This document shows, one piece after another, positions 60,442-64,000 of a stretch of 64,000 nt of DNA. How positions within the stretch are numbered: the first letter of the stretch is position 1; each line of letters starts with the position of its first letter. Location of the stretch: assembly GCF_004168035.1 (NCBI RefSeq), contig NZ_SDPU01000014.1:1-64000 (forward strand), written 5' to 3'. Made by a program: the position numbers and the translations under genes. This DNA comes from Nocardioides iriomotensis. Its GTDB lineage: Bacteria; Actinomycetota; Actinomycetes; Propionibacteriales; Nocardioidaceae. The notes beneath the pieces are model-generated. The model had not been told where the DNA came from and did no database searches. It worked only from the letters and a program-made list of their open reading frames with translations.

Positions 60442-61599
60442 ATGGAAGGACTTCCCGAGGAGGAGCGGGCGATCGTCGAGCTGGTCCGCGAGTTCGTGGA
60501 CACCTCGGTCAAGCCCGTCGCTCACGACCTCGAGCAGGCGAACACCTACCCCGAGGCGCTCATCGATGCGATGAAGGAGATGGGGGTCTTCGGCCTGGCC
60601 GTGCCCGAGCCGTGGGGCGAGGCCAGTGTCAGCGCCTCCTGCTACGTGCTCGTGACCGAGGAGCTGGCCCGCGGCTGGATGAGCCTGGCCGGTGCGATGG
60701 GCGGGCACACCGTGGTGGCCAAGCTGATCCTCGACCATGGCACCGCGGAACAGAAGGACACCTATCTGCCCCGGTTGGCGACCGGCGAGCTGCGCGCGAC
60801 CATGGCGCTCACCGAGCCGGGCGGTGGCTCGGATCTTCAGGCGATGCGCACCACTGCGCGCCAGGTGGGCGATCATTACGTCGTCAACGGGTCGAAGACC
60901 TGGATCACCAACGCCCGCAGGGCCGGGCTGGTCGCTCTGCTGTGCAAGACCGACCCGCGGGCCGAGCCCGCCCACCGCGGCATCAGCATCCTTCTCGTGG
61001 AGAAGGGCGAGGGCTTCGAGGTCTCCCGCGACCTGCCGAAGCTCGGCTACAAGGGGGTGGAGAGCTGCGAGCTCTCCTTCGACGACATGCGCGTGCCTGT
61101 CGGGGCGCTGCTCGGCGAGAAGGAGGGCGCCGGCTTCGGCCAGATGATGCGTGGCCTCGAGATCGGGCGGCTCCAGGTGGCCGCGCGGGCCCTCGGGGTC
61201 GGCCGGGCGGCGCTCGAGGACAGCCTGCGCTACGCCCAGGAGCGGGAGAGCTTCGGCGTCCCGATCTGGAAGCACCAGTCGATCGGCAACTACCTCGCCG
61301 ACATGGCCACGCAGCTCCTCGCCGCTCGGCAGCTCACGCTGGCTGCCGCGCGCAGGTACGACGCGGGCGAGCGGGCCGACATGGAGGCCGGGATGGCCAA
61401 GCTGTTCGCCTCCGAGACGGCCATGAAGATCGCGCTGGACGCGGTGCGGATCCACGGTGGCTACGGCTACTCGACCGAGTTCGACGTGGAGCGCTACTTC
61501 CGCGACGCGCCGCTGATGATCGTCGGCGAGGGCACCAACGAGATCCAGCGCACCGTCATCGCCCGGCAGCTGGTGAAGCGCGGCAGCGTGGCGCCGTGA
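60442..61599 (+). CDS. Acyl-CoA dehydrogenase
   Basis: A 385-aa flavoprotein. FAD and substrate motifs: MALTEPGGGSDLQAMRTTA, NGSKTWITNARRAG, GYKGVESCELSFDDMRVPVGALLG and catalytic E363 in VGEGTNEIQR. ATG follows CGGAGCGCCCC. It belongs to the CoA-transferase operon and would desaturate the acyl-CoA formed. It differs clearly from the one at 37106. Its stop overlaps the hydratase start (GTGA). Confidence 0.92.
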   Translation: MEGLPEEERAIVELVREFVDTSVKPVAHDLEQANTYPEALIDAMKEMGVFGLAVPEPWGEASVSASCYVLVTEELARGWMSLAGAMGGHTVVAKLILDHGTAEQKDTYLPRLATGELRATMALTEPGGGSDLQAMRTTARQVGDHYVVNGSKTWITNARRAGLVALLCKTDPRAEPAHRGISILLVEKGEGFEVSRDLPKLGYKGVESCELSFDDMRVPVGALLGEKEGAGFGQMMRGLEIGRLQVAARALGVGRAALEDSLRYAQERESFGVPIWKHQSIGNYLADMATQLLAARQLTLAAARRYDAGERADMEAGMAKLFASETAMKIALDAVRIHGGYGYSTEFDVERYFRDAPLMIVGEGTNEIQRTVIARQLVKRGSVAP

Positions 61600-62420
61600 G
61601 CGAAGACGTGGCCGCCGAGGCGACCCGCGAGGAGGTGCTCGCCGCCGAGCCCGCCGAGGGGCTCGCCGCCCTGCTCGACCTGCCGACGGGCGGGATCGCC
61701 GCCGGCGTGGAGCTGCCGCCACTGTGGCACTGGGTCTACCTGCTCGAGCGGCGCGCGCAGCGTGACCTGGGACCGGACGGCCATCCCATGTCGGGTGTGC
61801 CGGCACCGCCCGGCCCAGGCCGCCGTCGGATGTTCGCCGGCGGGCGGGTGCTGCACGTGCGCCCGCTGGTGCTCGGCCGGCCCGCCGTCCGCCGTACCCG
61901 CCTGCTGAGCACCCAGGCGAAGGCCGGCCGCACCGGCCCCCTGACCTTCGCGACGGTGCGCAGCGAGATCCACCAGGACGGGCGGCTCGCCGTCGTCGAC
62001 GACCAGGACATCGTCTACCGCGCGCCCGGCGGGTCGCTGCCGCCGGCCGAGCCGGGGCCCGGCCCCGTCGCCGACCCGCCGCGGCTCGACCTCGACGTCG
62101 ACGCCCGGCTGCTCTTCCGCTTCTCCGCCCTGACCTACAACGCGCACCGGATCCACTACGACCGCGAGTTCGTGGCGCAGGAGGGCTACGACGACCTCGT
62201 CGTGCACGGCCCGCTGCAGGCGCTGATGATCGCGGAGCTCTTCCGTCGCCACGGCGTCGAGCTGCGCGGCCGGGAGCTCGGCTACCGTCTTGTCGCCCCG
62301 ATGACCGGTGCCCAGCGCCTCACGGTCACCGGCGACCTGGCCGGGGCAGAGCCCACTGCCGACGTGTTCGGCGCGGCCGGCAGCGTGACCGCGACGGGCC
62401 GGCTCAGGGCCCCCGGCTGA
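61596..62420 (+). CDS. MaoC/HTD2-like acyl-CoA hydratase (mesaconyl-CoA hydratase type)
   Basis: A 274-aa double-hot-dog protein. The N-terminal FAS1-like half has PPLWHWVYLLERRAQRDLGPDGHP and RRRMFAGGRV. The C-terminal MaoC half has RFSALTYNAHRIHYDREF with N182 and H184 in the N-x-H-x-I-H-Y-D motif and DDLVVHGPLQALMIAEL. This type hydrates mesaconyl-C4-CoA or methylfumaryl-CoA. GTG start overlaps the dehydrogenase stop. It points to a branched C4-C6 dicarboxylate pathway (inference). Confidence 0.88.
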   Translation: MSEDVAAEATREEVLAAEPAEGLAALLDLPTGGIAAGVELPPLWHWVYLLERRAQRDLGPDGHPMSGVPAPPGPGRRRMFAGGRVLHVRPLVLGRPAVRRTRLLSTQAKAGRTGPLTFATVRSEIHQDGRLAVVDDQDIVYRAPGGSLPPAEPGPGPVADPPRLDLDVDARLLFRFSALTYNAHRIHYDREFVAQEGYDDLVVHGPLQALMIAELFRRHGVELRGRELGYRLVAPMTGAQRLTVTGDLAGAEPTADVFGAAGSVTATGRLRAPG

Positions 62421-62528
62421 CGCCGGCCGTCGGCGTCGGAACGGTCTGGACCACCCCGCCGCGGAACCGGTTTCATGCCGCGACCAGTGGGCACGGTCAC
62501 ACCGAGTCCCCTGTCTCGGAGGAGCAAC

Positions 62529-63860
62529 ATGTCCACATCGAGCGACCCCACCGCCCCTGCGGCCGGCGGCACCACCCGCGACGACACGCAGGCGCCGCAC
62601 AAGCTTCCGGTCCGGACCCTCATCGCGGCCAGCGTCGGCAACGCGGTCGAGTGGTACGACTGGACCGTCTACGCGACGTTCTCGATCTACTTCGCCACCC
62701 AGATCTTCCCGGCGGAGAACGAGTCGCTCGCGTTCATCGGCACCTTCGCCACCTACGCCCTCGCGTTCTTCTTCCGCCCGCTCGGCGGCATGCTGCTCGG
62801 GCGGTACGCCGACCTCAAGGGTCGCAAGCAGGCGATGCTGCTGACGATCGCGCTGATGGCCGGCGGGTCGATGGTGATCGCGATCCTGCCGACCTACGGC
62901 CTCGTGGGCTGGCTGGCGCCGATCCTGCTGCTGCTCGCGCGGATCGCGCAGGGCATGTCGCTCGGCGGCGAGGTGTCCAACGCGTCGGCGTACCTCGCCG
63001 AGATCGCTCCTCCCGAGCGCCGCGGCCGGTACTCCTCGTTCTTCTACATCTCGACCGGCTCGGCGGTGCTGATCGCGTCGCTGCTCGGTGCCGCGCTCGC
63101 GTCGACGATGTCCGACGACGCCCTGGCCAGCTGGGGCTGGCGGGTTCCGTTCGTCGTCGGCGGCCTGCTCGGTCTCGTCGGCCTGTGGCTGCGCAAGGAC
63201 ATGGCGGAGACCGAGCAGTACGAGGAGAACGCCGAGAAGGCCCGGGCGATCAAGAACCCGCTGTGGCTCACGCTCCGCGACCACCCCAAGTCCGTCGCGC
63301 AGCTCATCGGCTTCACCCTGCTGAGCACGCTCTGCTACTACACGTTCTTCTCCGCGCTGACGCCGTACGCCGTCACCGGCCAGGGCCTCGACGACGGCAT
63401 GGTGTTCTGGGCGCTGTCCATCGCGACCGCGTTCTTCGTGATCCTGCAGTACCCGTTCGGCTGGACCGCCGACCGGTTCGGCCGCAAGCCGCAGATGCTC
63501 GTGTGGTCCGGCGCGATCGCGCTGCTGATGGTCCCGGTGTCCAAGCTGATCGTGCCCGGTGCGTCGTTCGGCGCGGTGCTGCTGGTGTTCAGCTTCGGCC
63601 TGTGCCTCTACCCGATGCTGAGCTCGATCGCGCCGGCGATCATGAGCGAGCTGTTCCCGACCGAGCTGCGCGGCCTGGGCATCGGTGCCTGGTACAACCT
63701 GACCGTCGCGATCTTCGGTGGCACGGCGCCGCTGGTGATCCAGTGGCTCGGTGGCGCCGGTCGCGGTGACTGGTTCTTCATCTACGTCTCGGTCGGCGCG
63801 GCGATCGCGTTCGTCGCGACGCTGACGCTGCCGGAGACCAAGGGGTCGGTCCTCAAGTGA
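62529..63860 (+). CDS. MFS transporter, metabolite:H+ symporter (MHS) family
   Basis: A 443-aa twelve-helix carrier of the KgtP/ShiA/ProP group. Signature: AASVGNAVEWYDWTVYATFSIYFATQIFP in helix 1, GRYADLKGRKQAMLLTI between helices 2 and 3, and RIAQGMSLGGEVSNASAYLAEIAPPERRGRYSSF. ATG follows CGGAGGAGCAAC. It supplies proton-coupled uptake of a carboxylate beside the sodium TRAP system. Overlaps the next gene (GTGA). Confidence 0.92.
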   Translation: MSTSSDPTAPAAGGTTRDDTQAPHKLPVRTLIAASVGNAVEWYDWTVYATFSIYFATQIFPAENESLAFIGTFATYALAFFFRPLGGMLLGRYADLKGRKQAMLLTIALMAGGSMVIAILPTYGLVGWLAPILLLLARIAQGMSLGGEVSNASAYLAEIAPPERRGRYSSFFYISTGSAVLIASLLGAALASTMSDDALASWGWRVPFVVGGLLGLVGLWLRKDMAETEQYEENAEKARAIKNPLWLTLRDHPKSVAQLIGFTLLSTLCYYTFFSALTPYAVTGQGLDDGMVFWALSIATAFFVILQYPFGWTADRFGRKPQMLVWSGAIALLMVPVSKLIVPGASFGAVLLVFSFGLCLYPMLSSIAPAIMSELFPTELRGLGIGAWYNLTVAIFGGTAPLVIQWLGGAGRGDWFFIYVSVGAAIAFVATLTLPETKGSVLK

Positions 63861-64000
63861 GCCGGGCGACCGACCTGCTGGCCGAGCTGGTCCGGGCCGA
63901 CACCGTCGGCGCCCGCGAGGAGGGGCTGGCCCAGCGCTGCGCCGAGATCCTGGAGAAGTCCGGGTTCGCGGGACGGTGGCTGGACTTCGAGCCCGAGCGG
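63857..64000 (+). CDS. M20 family peptidase or deacylase, N-terminal part (cut by window end)
   Basis: Only the first 48 codons are visible: GTG AGC CGG... giving ATDLLAELVRADTVGAREEG, then LAQRCAEILEKSGF, which resembles the N-terminus of ArgE/DapE/M20 metallopeptidases. The metal-binding residues lie beyond the window. GTG overlaps the MHS stop as GTGA, so it is in the same operon. Call is tentative because so little is present. Confidence 0.5.
   Translation, partial: MSRATDLLAELVRADTVGAREEGLAQRCAEILEKSGFAGRWLDFEPER

Overview
The window is high-GC DNA with GTG and TTG starts and dense ATGA/GTGA stop-start overlaps. Its gene content fits an actinobacterium of the Nocardioidaceae type: an HbhA-like protein between an XRE regulator and a DUF2516 protein, an LAxTG-anchored protein, a DUF4012 protein, nitrobindin, and Tat proteins ending in PAFAGS. 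The assignment is inferred from gene content only. No rRNA, tRNA, CRISPR array, IS element or phage gene was seen.

Bases 1-36,000 are mainly envelope and polysaccharide. The left end (76-4601) is a compact module: HprK-like kinase, two PqqD-like proteins, NTP_transf_5 nucleotidyltransferase, low-Mr tyrosine phosphatase, and two small Tat-exported proteins with nearly the same export leader but unrelated mature parts. A Wzz/BY-kinase follows (4682). After a housekeeping island (BKACE, Fur, DsrE, a 34-aa membrane protein, nitrobindin) comes a Wzy-type polysaccharide locus: O-antigen-ligase-like protein, flippase-like protein, two GT4 enzymes, WecG/TagA, Gmd, Fcl and ManA. This makes GDP-fucose a likely donor. 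The initiating polyprenyl-phosphate sugar transferase lies apart at 30951. Sulfate activation (CysD, CysN, a TauE-like permease, a CysC fusion) is interleaved with an LAxTG surface protein and DUF4012. Asparaginase, two HTH regulators, HbhA-like/DUF2516, a DrrAB-type ABC exporter, a macro-domain protein and an LPNTG cell-wall protein follow.

Bases 36,354-52,328 are catabolic. An SDR/acyl-CoA dehydrogenase pair is followed by a LacI regulator divergent from an L-rhamnose regulon: ABC importer, mutarotase, isomerase, aldolase-dehydrogenase fusion, kinase. LutABC follows directly and would oxidise the lactate that pathway produces. The intergenic region holds a promoter and two inverted repeats that look like operators.

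Bases 52,338-64,000 form a second catabolic island: TRAP transporter, GntR/UTRA regulator, CMD protein, beta-hydroxyacid dehydrogenase, and a divergent operon of class III CoA-transferase, MmgE/PrpD protein, acyl-CoA dehydrogenase, MaoC-type hydratase, MHS transporter and the start of an M20 peptidase. Two promoters in this island share an ATATGGCCG box, suggesting a GntR regulon for an unknown branched or unsaturated carboxylic acid. A 19-bp dispersed repeat (GGTCTCGACRRGCYCGACC) occurs at several gene junctions across the window.
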